64,000 bases of DNA from Pseudonocardia cypriaca (GTDB lineage: Bacteria; Actinomycetota; Actinomycetes; Mycobacteriales; Pseudonocardiaceae), in contig NZ_VFPH01000002.1 of assembly GCF_006717045.1 (NCBI RefSeq), forward strand, positions 248,001 through 312,000, in the 5' to 3' direction. Positions 27,020-35,044 of the stretch are shown here, one piece after another. Made by a program: the position numbers and the translations under genes. A model generated the notes under the pieces. It did no database searches, was not told where the DNA came from, and saw only the letters and a program-made list of their open reading frames with translations. Positions within the stretch are counted from its first letter, which is position 1; every line of letters starts with the position of its first letter.

Positions 27020-27094
27020 GGGCTTTGTGCGTTCCGCGGAACGCAGCCTGTGCCCTGGGCTCTTGTGCGTTCCGCGGAACGCAGCCGGTGCCCT
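27020..27094. repeat. Two tandem ~37-bp units, each with an 18-bp perfect palindrome
   Basis: Units 27020-27056 and 27057-27094 are nearly identical. Each contains TGCGTTCCGCGGAACGCA (27028-27045 and 27066-27083), a perfect palindrome, followed by GCC and GTGCCCT. Such a unit could be an intergenic hairpin repeat or a protein-binding site. No neighbouring gene start is close on either side. Confidence 0.85.
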
Positions 27095-27127
27095 GGTGGT
27101 GCCGTTGTGGTGGCCAGCGGTTTCGGC

Positions 27128-27343
27128 GGGCGCGCCGTCCCCGGCTCGGGCCTCCCTGCCTCACCTGTCCGCCCGCGGCTGCTGGTGTGGCGAGCCGATT
27201 CGCCCCTCCCCACCCCTCGTGGAGATGGCTGGGTTGGGTCAACTACCGAATTCTGTGGTTGCTCGGGCGGCCGTCCCCGACGCGGGGCACGGCGGTCCCG
27301 AAGAGCGCCCGACCTGGGTGCCAGGCAACCGGCTGTGGTCCCG
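27128..27343 (+). repeat. Left arm of a large diverged inverted repeat
   Basis: This arm recurs in inverted orientation at 27512-27732. Shared blocks, in order, are GGGCGCGCCGT, CCCGGCTCGGGCCTC, GGGTTGGGTCAACTACCGA, GGGCGGCCGTCCCCGACG, CACGGCGGT, GCAACCGGC and GTGGTCCCG. The block between the second and third is diverged with small indels. The pair encloses a 168-bp spacer. Confidence 0.85.
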
Positions 27344-27511
27344 TTCCCACTCCGAGCAACCCCTGCCAATCGGGCATGATCACGGGAATCGGGACATGAG
27401 CCGCACCCATGCACCTCAGGTCCCATTCCTGCCCATCATGGACCTCAACGCGGACCGCCTCGTCCCTGTTGGTCTCGCCTGACCGTGCGGGCGTGAGCTG
27501 GGGGTGAGGGT

Positions 27512-27732
27512 CGGGACCACCGCCGGTTGCGTGGCACCAGACCGCGGCGGTCTCGTCCCCCACCGCCGTGCCCCCGCGTCGGGGACGGCCGCCCACGCAC
27601 CACGGAACTCGGTAGTTGACCCAACCCGGCCACCCCCCACAGCCGAATGGGCCGACGAGAACCCGGGCGAACACGCGAGATGCCGGCAACGGGGGCGAGC
27701 GCCGAGAGGCCCGAGCCGGGAACGGCGCGCCC
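27512..27732 (-). repeat. Right arm of a large diverged inverted repeat
   Basis: Reverse-complement partner of 27128-27343; read on the minus strand it has the same ordered blocks with substitutions and a few indels. Both arms show conserved blocks alternating with free segments, which suggests an old duplication of an intergenic element rather than a recent insertion. Confidence 0.85.
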
Positions 27733-27808
27733 ACCGGCAGGTTCTCCGACCCTGCCGACCCGACGGGAACCGATCAACAGAAGCCGGGACCCGCGCCAGT
27801 CGGACGAC

Positions 27809-27950
27809 CATGATCCGAACTGGCGGTTACCCATGGCTCTGCCGGCAACCTTGGACGCCCGATACAGCGGATCATGCCCACCAAGATCGCGAGTATCGGT
27901 TGCCCACGGCTGTCACCGCAGCAGTAGGGAACCGATACTCCGGATCATGC
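27809..27950. repeat. Cluster of CGGATCATG repeats and an 11-bp inverted repeat
   Basis: CGGATCATG occurs at 27868-27876 and 27941-27949 and inverted at 27809-27817. The two direct copies sit in an 18-bp repeat, CGATACAGCGGATCATGC and CGATACTCCGGATCATGC, differing at two positions. GAGTATCGGTT (27891-27901) pairs with AACCGATACTC (27930-27940). Purpose unknown. Confidence 0.7.
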
Positions 27951-28077
27951 TCGCGACCCGGAACGGGCCCGGTGACAGCACGCCACCCAGCCGCGGTAAG
28001 GGCCGAACTCGATCTAGTGCCGGGGTCCCGGCGGCCGCCGTGCACACCTTCCCGGCACGAAACACGCCGCCGGCCAT

Positions 28078-28103
28078 GTGCACCGACGCCCCACGGCGTG
28101 CAC
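28078..28103. terminator. Stem-loop just downstream of the catabolic operon
   Basis: GTGCAC arms (28078-28083 and 28098-28103) flank a 14-nt loop, 5 bp beyond the maleylacetate reductase stop. It is placed where the terminator of the 13-gene operon is expected, but the 6-bp stem is modest. Confidence 0.35.
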
Positions 28104-28108
28104 GCCCG

Positions 28109-29179
28109 TTACTCGTCCAGCCCACCGGGCGGCTCGCCGGCCCACGCAGCGCGCAGGAGTGCCGCGACCCCGTCCGCGGTGACCGGCGCCGGGTTGGCGT
28201 AGGGGTTGGCGACCACCTGCTCGGCGATGCGGTCGATGTCGGCCTCGGCCATACCGAGATCCACCAACGCGCGTGGCGCTCCGAGCCGGCCGGCCAGGTC
28301 CCAGAGACCGCGGGCCGGGTCGGCGGAGTCGATGGCGCGGCCGATTGCGGCCGCCGCCTGCGGGGCCGCGTGCTGGTTGTAGGCCAGCGCGTGCGGGAGC
28401 ACGACGGCGTGCGTGGGGGCGTGCGGTAGGTCGAGGGTGCCGCCGAGGGCGTGGCAGAGCTTGTGGTGCAGCGACATCGTCGTCGCGCCGAGGCAGGCGC
28501 CGCACAACCAGGCCCCGTAGAGCGCCTCCGTGCGCGCATCGAGGTCGGTGCTGTGATCGACGAGGGTCGGGAGCGCGCCGGTGAGCGCGCGTATCCCCTC
28601 CTGCGCCATCAGCGAGATGATCGGCGAGGCATCGGGCGCGTACAGCGCTTCCACCGCGTGGGCGATCGCGTTGAGCCCGCTGGTCACCGTCACCCCGACC
28701 GGCAGTCCCACGGTCAGCTCGGGGTCGTAGACGACGGCGGCCGGGAGCACTCGCGGGTCCCTGCCGGTGCGCTTCCGCCCGTCCTCGGTCAGCCCCCACA
28801 CCGGCGTCATCTCCGAGCCCGCGTAGGTGGTCGGCACTGCGACGACGGGCAGGCCGTGTTCGAGCGCGATGGCCTTGCCCAGACCGACCGCCGAGCCGCC
28901 ACCGACTGCGACACAACCGTCCGCGCCGAGCTCGACGGCGCGCTCGCGCGCGCGGCGGGCGACCTCGACCGGAACGTGCATCCGGGCCTCGGCGTGCACC
29001 CCGGCCGACAGCTCACCGAGGGTCTCGGCGATCAACTCGCCCGTCCCGGTCTGCTCGGGAGAACACAGGACCAGCACCCGCCGCAGACCCAGGCGGGCGA
29101 CCTCCCCCGCCAGCGCGCTCACGGACCCCGCACCGAACCGCACCCGCATCGGGAGCGCGTCATAGGAGAACGACCGCAT
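28109..29179 (-). CDS. Maleylacetate reductase
   Basis: A 356-residue NAD(P)H-dependent reductase of the iron-containing alcohol dehydrogenase family (EC 1.3.1.32), reducing maleylacetate to 3-oxoadipate. The start MRSFSYDALPMRVRFGAG, the nucleotide-binding VAVGGGSAVGLGKAIA, and VPTTYAGSEMTPVWGLT are the signature of this branch. His residues at the usual metal or active-site positions appear in LNAIAHAVEALYAP and LHHKLCHALGG. Nine bp downstream of the hydroxyquinol dioxygenase, whose ring-cleavage product is its substrate. Last gene of the operon. Confidence 0.93.
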   Translation of the reverse strand: MRSFSYDALPMRVRFGAGSVSALAGEVARLGLRRVLVLCSPEQTGTGELIAETLGELSAGVHAEARMHVPVEVARRARERAVELGADGCVAVGGGSAVGLGKAIALEHGLPVVAVPTTYAGSEMTPVWGLTEDGRKRTGRDPRVLPAAVVYDPELTVGLPVGVTVTSGLNAIAHAVEALYAPDASPIISLMAQEGIRALTGALPTLVDHSTDLDARTEALYGAWLCGACLGATTMSLHHKLCHALGGTLDLPHAPTHAVVLPHALAYNQHAAPQAAAAIGRAIDSADPARGLWDLAGRLGAPRALVDLGMAEADIDRIAEQVVANPYANPAPVTADGVAALLRAAWAGEPPGGLDE

Positions 29180-29188
29180 GACCCGGGA

Positions 29189-30154
29189 TCACGCCTCGCC
29201 GTCGTCGCCGGCCCGGAGCCCGACGTCGAAGTGGACGGTCCGGAACGGGTTGGGCAACCCCACCTCGGCCGCCCGCTCCGGATCATCGACCGTGGGGAAC
29301 TCGCGAACGAGGCTCTGCTTCACGCCGAAGACCGCGTCGGAGTCGATGTAGGGCGTTCCCTCGACGAACAGGTGCGTCGTCAGCGTCCGCAACCCGGGCG
29401 CGGTCACCTCGAAGTGCATGTGGGCGGGGCGGTACGGGTGTCGCGACGTCGCCTGCAGGAGCCGGCCGACCGGGCCGTCGACCGGGATCGGGTAGAAGCG
29501 CGGCACGATCGTGCGGAACCAGAACCGGCCCTCGTCATCCGCGGTGAACAGCCCGCGCAGGTTCAGCTCGGGCTGCACGCCGGGCTGCTGGACGTCGTAG
29601 AAGCCTTCGGCGTTGGCCTGCCAGACGTCGACGAGAGCGCCCGGCACGGGGGTCCCGCCCGGTCCGGTGACCGTGCCCGTCACCAGGCACGGCTCCCCCT
29701 TGCCGTCCTCGGCGATGTTCACGCCGAGCTCGCGCCGCGGGGACTCGACCATGTGGAACGGTCCCTCGACGGTCGACTCCGTCACCGTCCCGCCGGCCCG
29801 GTTGTTGATCGTCTCGACCAGCATCGAGGCGCCGAGGACGTCGGAGAGCAGGATGAACTCCTGCCTGGTGCCGGAGCACATCTTCCCGGTCGCGGTGAGG
29901 AACGCGATGGCCTTCGCCCACTCGGCCTCGGTCAGTTGGACGTCCTTGACGAACCCGTGGAGGTGCTCGACCAAGGACACCAGGATGGTGCGCAGCCGCG
30001 GGTCGGGCGTGTCGGCGAAGCTGGCCGCCACGACCTCGGCGGAGCGCTCCTCGCTGAACAGCTCGGAAGCGCGGCCCGGCCCGGGTCCGGGTTCGTCGAA
30101 GGGGCCGCCGTTCCCGCTGTCGGGTTCGCTGACGGTTCGCCGTGGCTGGTTCAT
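29189..30154 (-). CDS. Hydroxyquinol 1,2-dioxygenase (intradiol, Fe(III))
   Basis: A 321-residue intradiol ring-cleavage dioxygenase, most like EC 1.13.11.37, converting benzene-1,2,4-triol to maleylacetate. The N-terminal dioxygenase cap domain precedes the catalytic beta-sandwich with GALVDVWQANAEGFYDVQ (first Tyr ligand), FRTIVPRFYPIPVDGPVG (second Tyr) and HPYRPAHMHFEV (two His). The iron is bound by those two Tyr and two His. Start at 30154 (MNQPRRT) is preferred because AGAGGA lies eight bases before it; ATG at 30160 is too close. Pairing with maleylacetate reductase supports hydroxyquinol over catechol as substrate. Confidence 0.92.
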   Translation of the reverse strand: MNQPRRTVSEPDSGNGGPFDEPGPGPGRASELFSEERSAEVVAASFADTPDPRLRTILVSLVEHLHGFVKDVQLTEAEWAKAIAFLTATGKMCSGTRQEFILLSDVLGASMLVETINNRAGGTVTESTVEGPFHMVESPRRELGVNIAEDGKGEPCLVTGTVTGPGGTPVPGALVDVWQANAEGFYDVQQPGVQPELNLRGLFTADDEGRFWFRTIVPRFYPIPVDGPVGRLLQATSRHPYRPAHMHFEVTAPGLRTLTTHLFVEGTPYIDSDAVFGVKQSLVREFPTVDDPERAAEVGLPNPFRTVHFDVGLRAGDDGEA

Positions 30155-30184
30155 GCCCATCGTCCTCTGCTGGCGAGTCGAGAC

Positions 30185-30583
30185 CTACCGACCGGACCGG
30201 TGTACACCGCCGGGCGGCAGGACGGTCGGTTGGTAGGCCAGCAACCGCCAGTCCCCGTCGGCGCGCACCCACACCGCGAGCGAGCGGTTGGCGAGCGTCT
30301 TCTCGACCCCGCCCACCGTGAGCTCGGAGTGCATCTCGCCGATGACGACCGCGGTGTCGCCGGTGACGACGATCCGGTCCACCGGGTGGTCGATGCGGTG
30401 GTAGACGTAGTGGCCGGAGCGGCACTTGGCCAGGTAGGAGTCGAGGTCGTCGAGCTCGCCGTTCGAGTGCGTGTAGGCGAGCTCCGGGTGGGCGAGCGCG
30501 GCGAAGGCGTCGAAGTCGCCGGAGACGACGGCGGCGTAGCGCCGGTCCTCCAGCGCGCGCACCCGCTCGGCATCGGACGTCAT
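30185..30583 (-). CDS. NTF2-like (SnoaL/DUF4440) family protein
   Basis: A 132-residue single-domain protein of the nuclear transport factor 2 fold: helix ALEDRRYAAVVSGDFDAFAAL then HPELAYTHSNGELDDLDSYL and the C-terminal sheet SLAVWVRADGDWRLLAYQPT. Members include dehydratases, isomerases and ligand-binding proteins; the role here is unknown. It overlaps the stop of the upstream dehydrogenase by 4 bp, so it is a coupled member of the catabolic operon and probably acts on a pathway intermediate. Confidence 0.82.
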   Translation of the reverse strand: MTSDAERVRALEDRRYAAVVSGDFDAFAALAHPELAYTHSNGELDDLDSYLAKCRSGHYVYHRIDHPVDRIVVTGDTAVVIGEMHSELTVGGVEKTLANRSLAVWVRADGDWRLLAYQPTVLPPGGVHRSGR

Positions 30584-31440
30584 GGGGCCATCCTCCCGGT
30601 TTGCGCGCGCAGCGCGGTGAGCACACGTGCCATGTCCTGCTCGGCGAGCCCGGCCGCGGCGGCGCCGTCGAGCCCCGCGGCGACGGACTCGGCGACCGGC
30701 AGCTGCAGGTCGTGCGCGGCGGCGAGGTCGAGCGCGAGCCGCACGTCCTTGCGGATCAGCGACACCGGGGCGGCGACCCCGGCCGCGTCGGGCGCGAGGA
30801 ACGCCTCCCGCTTGTACTCGACGTACGGGGCGCCCGCCGCGCTGGTGCGCAGCACGTCGTAGAAGACGCCCGCGTCGAGCCCGCCGGCCTCGGCCAGCAG
30901 CATCGCCTCCGCCACCGCGTGGTTGAGCGCGGCGAGCACGGCGTTGACGGCCAGCTTCGCCGCCTGTCCCGAACCGACCGCACCGGTGTGGTGCTGCAGC
31001 CGGGTCATCGCCGCGAGCACCGGCCGGACGTACGCGAACTGCTCGGCGGTGCCACCGACCATCGTGGTGAGCTGCGCGGACCCGGCGTGGGCCACGCTGC
31101 CCGACACCGGGGCGTCCACGACGACCGCGCCCCGCCCGGCCGCAGCGGCTGCGAGCGAGCGGACCGCGTCCGGCCCCACGGTCCCCATGACGACGTGCAC
31201 GTGCCCGGGCTCGACGGCCGGGAGCAGGTCGTCGACGAGCAGGCCCCGGGTCGCCGCGGCGTCGGGCAGCATGCTGATGGACAGCGCGGCGCCCGCCAGC
31301 TCCGCCGCCGACCCGGCGGCCCGCACGCCGTCGGACGGCGCGGCAACCGGGTCGAAGCCCAGCACGGTGTGTCCGGCCCGCGCGAGGTGGGCGGCCATCG
31401 GCCCGCCCATCCGCCCGAGCCCGGCGAATCCGATCAGCAC
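30580..31440 (-). CDS. NAD(P)-dependent beta-hydroxyacid dehydrogenase (3-hydroxyisobutyrate dehydrogenase-like)
   Basis: A 286-residue enzyme. The N-terminal Rossmann motif is IGFAGLGRMGGPMAAHLARAG, and VVDAPVSGSVAHA plus GSGQAAKLAVNAVLAALNHA carry the substrate loop and the catalytic Lys of the family. It oxidises beta-hydroxyacids or reduces the matching semialdehydes. Starts 4 bp after the aldo/keto reductase gene ends, inside the operon. Several oxidoreductases in one operon suggest a side chain or sugar-derived aldehyde is processed before the ring. Confidence 0.88.
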   Translation of the reverse strand: MLIGFAGLGRMGGPMAAHLARAGHTVLGFDPVAAPSDGVRAAGSAAELAGAALSISMLPDAAATRGLLVDDLLPAVEPGHVHVVMGTVGPDAVRSLAAAAAGRGAVVVDAPVSGSVAHAGSAQLTTMVGGTAEQFAYVRPVLAAMTRLQHHTGAVGSGQAAKLAVNAVLAALNHAVAEAMLLAEAGGLDAGVFYDVLRTSAAGAPYVEYKREAFLAPDAAGVAAPVSLIRKDVRLALDLAAAHDLQLPVAESVAAGLDGAAAAGLAEQDMARVLTALRAQTGRMAP

Positions 31441-31444
31441 GGGC

Positions 31445-32422
31445 TCAGGCGTTCAGCGCGGCGACGAACTCGGACGGGTACCGGTCCCCCGCTGCCGCTC
31501 CCGGCGGGGCGGCCGCGTCGATCGCGGCCAGGTCGGCACTGGTCAGCTCGATCGCGACCGCCTCGGCGTTGCGCTCGAGGTTCGCGGTGCTGCGCGTACC
31601 CGGGAGCGGGATCACGTGCTCGCCCTGGTGCAGGAGCCAGGCGAGGGCGAGCTGCGGCAGCGTCACCCCGCGGTCCTGGGCGATCGGGGCGAGCGCCCGG
31701 GTGATGCGCAGGTTCGTGTCGAGGTGGGCCTCGCCGAAGCGCGGGGCGCCGCGGCGCCAGTCGTCGGCCGGTAGGTCGGCGCTGCTGGTGATCGCGCCGG
31801 TCAGCGCTCCGCGCCCGAGCGGGCTGTAGGCGACGAACGCGATGCCCAGCTCGCGGGTGAGCGCGAGCAGCTCGCGCTCGGGCTCGCGGCTGAACAGCGA
31901 GTACTCCGTCTCCAGGGCGGAGACCGGGTGCACGGCGTGCGCGCGGCGGATCGTGTCCGGGCCGGCCTCGGAGAGCCCGATGCGCCGGATCTTGCCCTCC
32001 GCCACGAGCTCGGCCATCGCGCCCACGGTGTCCTCGATCGGCGTGTCCAGGTCGACGCGGTGCAGGTAGTAGAGGTCGACGTGGTCGACGCCGAGCCGCC
32101 CCAGGCTGGCCTCCAGGAAGCCGCGGACCCGGTCCGGCCTCCCGAGCGCCGCGCCCGGCTCGGTGGGGCCGCCGCCGAACTTGGTGGCCAGCACGGCCCG
32201 GTCGCGCCGGTCGGCGAGCGCGCGCCCGACGAGCTGCTCGTTGTGGCCGTCGCCGTAGACGTCGGCGGTGTCGATCAGGGTGACGCCGAGGTCGAGGGCG
32301 CGGTGGATCGTGGCGATGCCGTCGTCGTCGGCGCTCGGGCCGTAGACGCCGGACAGCCCCATCGCGCCGTAGCCGATGGCGCCGACGGACGGGCCGCCCC
32401 GGCCCAGGTGACGTTGCTGCAC
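31445..32422 (-). CDS. Aldo/keto reductase
   Basis: A 325-residue NADPH-dependent TIM-barrel reductase. The catalytic Asp, Tyr, Lys and His can be placed at TLIDTADVYGDGHNE (Asp, Tyr), VLATKFGG (Lys) and VDLYYLHRVD (His). I place the start at the GTG at 32422, which has AGGAG six bases upstream; the frame runs further upstream but into the aldehyde dehydrogenase gene. The cofactor segment near the C-terminus is IPLPGTRSTANLERN. Belongs to the AKR group that acts on aldehydes, ketones and quinones; 28 bp downstream of the aldehyde dehydrogenase. Confidence 0.9.
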   Translation of the reverse strand: MQQRHLGRGGPSVGAIGYGAMGLSGVYGPSADDDGIATIHRALDLGVTLIDTADVYGDGHNEQLVGRALADRRDRAVLATKFGGGPTEPGAALGRPDRVRGFLEASLGRLGVDHVDLYYLHRVDLDTPIEDTVGAMAELVAEGKIRRIGLSEAGPDTIRRAHAVHPVSALETEYSLFSREPERELLALTRELGIAFVAYSPLGRGALTGAITSSADLPADDWRRGAPRFGEAHLDTNLRITRALAPIAQDRGVTLPQLALAWLLHQGEHVIPLPGTRSTANLERNAEAVAIELTSADLAAIDAAAPPGAAAGDRYPSEFVAALNA

Positions 32423-32450
32423 GGGATGCTCCTGCTCGTGGTGGCGTGCG

Positions 32451-33941
32451 TCAGTCGAGGCGCACGGTGATGGTCTTGGTCTCGAGGAACTCCTCGATGC
32501 CCTCGCGGCCGCCCTCCCGGCCCACACCCGAGGCCTTGTAGCCGCCGAACGGGGTGCCGGGGGTGAACACGAACGGGCCGTTGATGCCGACGGTGCCGGT
32601 GCGCAGGCGGCGTCCGACGCGCAGCGCCCGCCCCACGTCGCCCGTGTAGACGCCCGCGGACAGGCCGTAGGCGGAGCCGTTGGCCAGGCGCACCGCCTCG
32701 TCCTCGTCGTCGAACGGGATCACCGCGAGCACCGGGCCGAAGACCTCCTCGTCGGCGATCGGCATCCGCGGGTCGACGTCGGCGATCAGGGTCGGTTCCA
32801 CCCAGTTGCCGCCAGCGGCGGCACCCGGCGGGGTCGCCGGTCCGCCGCCGGTGAGGAGCCGGCCCCCGTCGGCCACGGCGCCGTCCACGAGCCGCAGCAC
32901 GCGCTGCGCCGCGGCCGGGGTGACGATCGGCGCCGACGTGGTGGCCGGGTCGAACGGGTCGCCGTAGCGGACGTCCGCGGTCTGGGCGCGCGCGGACTCC
33001 AGGAACGCCTCGTACACCCCGCGCTGCACGAGCGAGCGGGTCTGGGTCGAGCACACCTGGCCCGACAGGCCCATCGACACGAGGCTCATCGCGGTGCGGG
33101 CGGCCGCGTCCAGGTCGGGGACGTCGTCGAACACGATGCTCGGGCTCTTGCCGCCCAGCTCCAGCGCCACGCTGCGGGTGCCGGCGCCGGCCACGACCCG
33201 CTCCCCCACCTCGCGGCGCCCGGTGAAGGTGATCTTGTCGAGTCCCGGGTGCCCCGCGAGCGCCGCGCCGGTGTCGCCGAGGCCGGTGACGAGGTTGAAC
33301 ACCCCCGGCGGCAGGTCCAGCTCGGCGATCAGCTCGGCGTAGCGGTGCGCCACCCCGGACGCGAACTCCGACGGCTTGACCACGACCGTGCAGCCGGCCG
33401 CCAGCGCGGGCGCCACCTTCTGCGCGAACTGCAGCACCGGCCCGTTGAACGGGGTGATCGCGCCGACCACCCCGATCGGCTCCTTGAGCACGAGCGCCTG
33501 GGTGGGGGTGTCCGCGCTGAACGGGGGCGGTGCCGCGCCGCCGAGCTTGTCGATCCAGCCGACGTGGTACTCGACGATGTCGGCGGCCATGCGCGCCGAC
33601 ATCCGGTAGGAGCTGCCGAACGTGATCGGGATGCCGTTGTCACGGGTCTGCAGGTGGTGCAGCTCGTCGGCGTGGGCGCGCAGCAGGTCCGCGAGGGGGC
33701 GCAGGGCGAGCTTGCGCTCCCGCGGCGGCAGGTGCGGCCACGGCCCCTCGTCGAACGCCCGCCGGGCCGCGCGCACCGCCCGGTCGACGTCCGCGGCCGA
33801 CGCGATCGGCACCGTGAAGTCGGCGCGCCCGGTCGCCGGGTCGACGTGCTGCCAGGCCGCGGCGTCGGGTTCGACGAACCGGCCGTCCACGAAGTTGCGG
33901 ACCGGCGCGGTCGGGGGTGCCGGGAGGTCGAGGGCGGTCAC
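32451..33941 (-). CDS. NAD(P)-dependent aldehyde dehydrogenase
   Basis: A 496-residue enzyme of the ALDH superfamily, oxidising an aldehyde to the acid. Catalytic Cys is in GLSGQVCSTQTRS, the general-base Glu in ALELGGKSPS, the Rossmann segment in FTGRREVGERV and the oxyanion Asn in GAITPFNGPV. The GTG at 33941 overlaps the Zn-alcohol dehydrogenase stop by 4 bp (GTGA). The alcohol dehydrogenase, this enzyme and the DapA-type aldolase are three consecutive genes, so an aldehyde released by retro-aldol cleavage or by alcohol oxidation is the probable substrate. Confidence 0.92.
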   Translation of the reverse strand: MTALDLPAPPTAPVRNFVDGRFVEPDAAAWQHVDPATGRADFTVPIASAADVDRAVRAARRAFDEGPWPHLPPRERKLALRPLADLLRAHADELHHLQTRDNGIPITFGSSYRMSARMAADIVEYHVGWIDKLGGAAPPPFSADTPTQALVLKEPIGVVGAITPFNGPVLQFAQKVAPALAAGCTVVVKPSEFASGVAHRYAELIAELDLPPGVFNLVTGLGDTGAALAGHPGLDKITFTGRREVGERVVAGAGTRSVALELGGKSPSIVFDDVPDLDAAARTAMSLVSMGLSGQVCSTQTRSLVQRGVYEAFLESARAQTADVRYGDPFDPATTSAPIVTPAAAQRVLRLVDGAVADGGRLLTGGGPATPPGAAAGGNWVEPTLIADVDPRMPIADEEVFGPVLAVIPFDDEDEAVRLANGSAYGLSAGVYTGDVGRALRVGRRLRTGTVGINGPFVFTPGTPFGGYKASGVGREGGREGIEEFLETKTITVRLD

Positions 33942-35044
33942 GGCACGACCGCCACGCGTGCGACGTCGCCCCGGTCGGCGGCGCGGAAGGCCTCGTCGAT
34001 CTCGGCGAGCGGGAACGGCGCGCTCGTGACCTCGTCCCACGGGTAGTCGTCGCGGGTGCGCGAGAGCAGCCCGAGCGCCCGTTCGAGGTGGACGGGCTCG
34101 TAGTAGAAGTTCGCGTGCACGGTGGCGTTGCGGAACACCAGCTCGCTGACGTCCACCGGCACCGTGGTGCCCGGGTGCAGGTTGCCGATCTCCAGGTAGC
34201 GGCCGGTGCGACCGAGCATGGCGATCCCTTCGACGAAGGCGGACGGGTGCCCGGCCACGTCGACGACGACGTCGCCGCCCCAGCCGTCGGTCAGCTCGCG
34301 CACCAGCGCGGTGCGCGCCGCGGCCTCCGGCAGCTCGGTGAGGCTGATCGTGCGGTCCGCGCCGAAGCGCTGGGCGAGCTCCAGGCGTTCCTCGTGCGCG
34401 TCGACCACGATCACCTGCCCGGCGCCCAGCTCGCGCGCCACCGCGGTGGCGAACAGGCCGAGGCCGCCTGCCCCCTGGATGACGACGTGCTCGCCGGCCT
34501 GCAGCCCGGTCTCCGCGAAGCCGCCGACCACCTGGCTGAGCGCGCAGTTGACCCCGGCGACGACGGCGTCGGGCAGGTTGTCGGGCACCCGGAACAGCGA
34601 CGTGCCCGGGCGGACGTAGTAGTAGTCGCCGAACGCGCCGTTGAAGTGCGGCGGGTCGGTGCACGGCGCCCGCAGGTAGCCGCGCGCCTCCGGGCAGGCC
34701 CGGGTGACGCCCTTCAGGCAGGCGCGGCAGTGCCCGCACGGGGTGAAGTAGCGGAACACCACCCGGTCCCCGACCGCCAGCGGGGCGCCCCCGCTGTCGC
34801 GGTCGACGCCGTCGCCCAGCGCGAAGACCACGCCCGTCATCTCGTGCCCCAGCACCTGCGGGTAGGGCCGCCCGAACGCCGTCACGTCGAACTCGCCGCG
34901 CCACTGGTGCAGGTCGGTGCCGCAGACGTTGGCCACGAGCGTGCGCACCACCACGGCGCCGGGCTCGGGCTCGGGAACCGGGTACTCCAGCAGCTGCATC
35001 GGGCGCCCCGGCCCGGTGAAGGCCGCCACCCGCCCGCTATCCAC
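33938..35044 (-). CDS. Zinc-dependent alcohol dehydrogenase (MDR superfamily)
   Basis: A 368-residue medium-chain dehydrogenase. Catalytic zinc ligands: Cys in ANVCGTDLHQW and His-Glu in GHEMTGVV. The structural zinc loop is CGHCRACLKGVTRAC. The cofactor fold is shown by VVIQGAGGLGLFATAVARELG. It oxidises an alcohol to aldehyde or ketone with NAD(P). Its start overlaps the aldolase gene end by 8 bp and its stop overlaps the aldehyde dehydrogenase start, so three steps are tightly coupled. Confidence 0.92.
   Translation of the reverse strand: MDSGRVAAFTGPGRPMQLLEYPVPEPEPGAVVVRTLVANVCGTDLHQWRGEFDVTAFGRPYPQVLGHEMTGVVFALGDGVDRDSGGAPLAVGDRVVFRYFTPCGHCRACLKGVTRACPEARGYLRAPCTDPPHFNGAFGDYYYVRPGTSLFRVPDNLPDAVVAGVNCALSQVVGGFAETGLQAGEHVVIQGAGGLGLFATAVARELGAGQVIVVDAHEERLELAQRFGADRTISLTELPEAAARTALVRELTDGWGGDVVVDVAGHPSAFVEGIAMLGRTGRYLEIGNLHPGTTVPVDVSELVFRNATVHANFYYEPVHLERALGLLSRTRDDYPWDEVTSAPFPLAEIDEAFRAADRGDVARVAVVP

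Larger units (their letters stand above)
26892..28108. other. 1.2-kb region with no credible gene, rich in repeats
   Basis: All open frames here are short or lack recognisable protein features, and their composition is that of random high-GC translation. The interval holds a tandem 37/38-bp repeat with an 18-bp palindrome, an inverted repeat of ~220-bp arms, and a cluster of short CGGATCATG repeats; each is listed separately. The stretch looks like a decayed or non-coding mobile or intergenic repeat element between two catabolic operons. Confidence 0.7.

Noticed and set aside
26060..27379. A 439-codon plus-strand frame overlapping the TetR gene
   Set aside because: The TetR frame at 26172 has a clear HTH; this frame is an Arg/Pro-rich shadow.
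27000..28202. Several 65-260 codon frames on both strands in the repeat region
   Set aside because: They overlap each other in many frames, have no family features, and similar peptides arise only because the DNA arms are inverted repeats.
28451..30862. An 803-codon plus-strand frame over the hydroxyquinol genes
   Set aside because: Antisense to maleylacetate reductase and hydroxyquinol dioxygenase, which have complete active sites.
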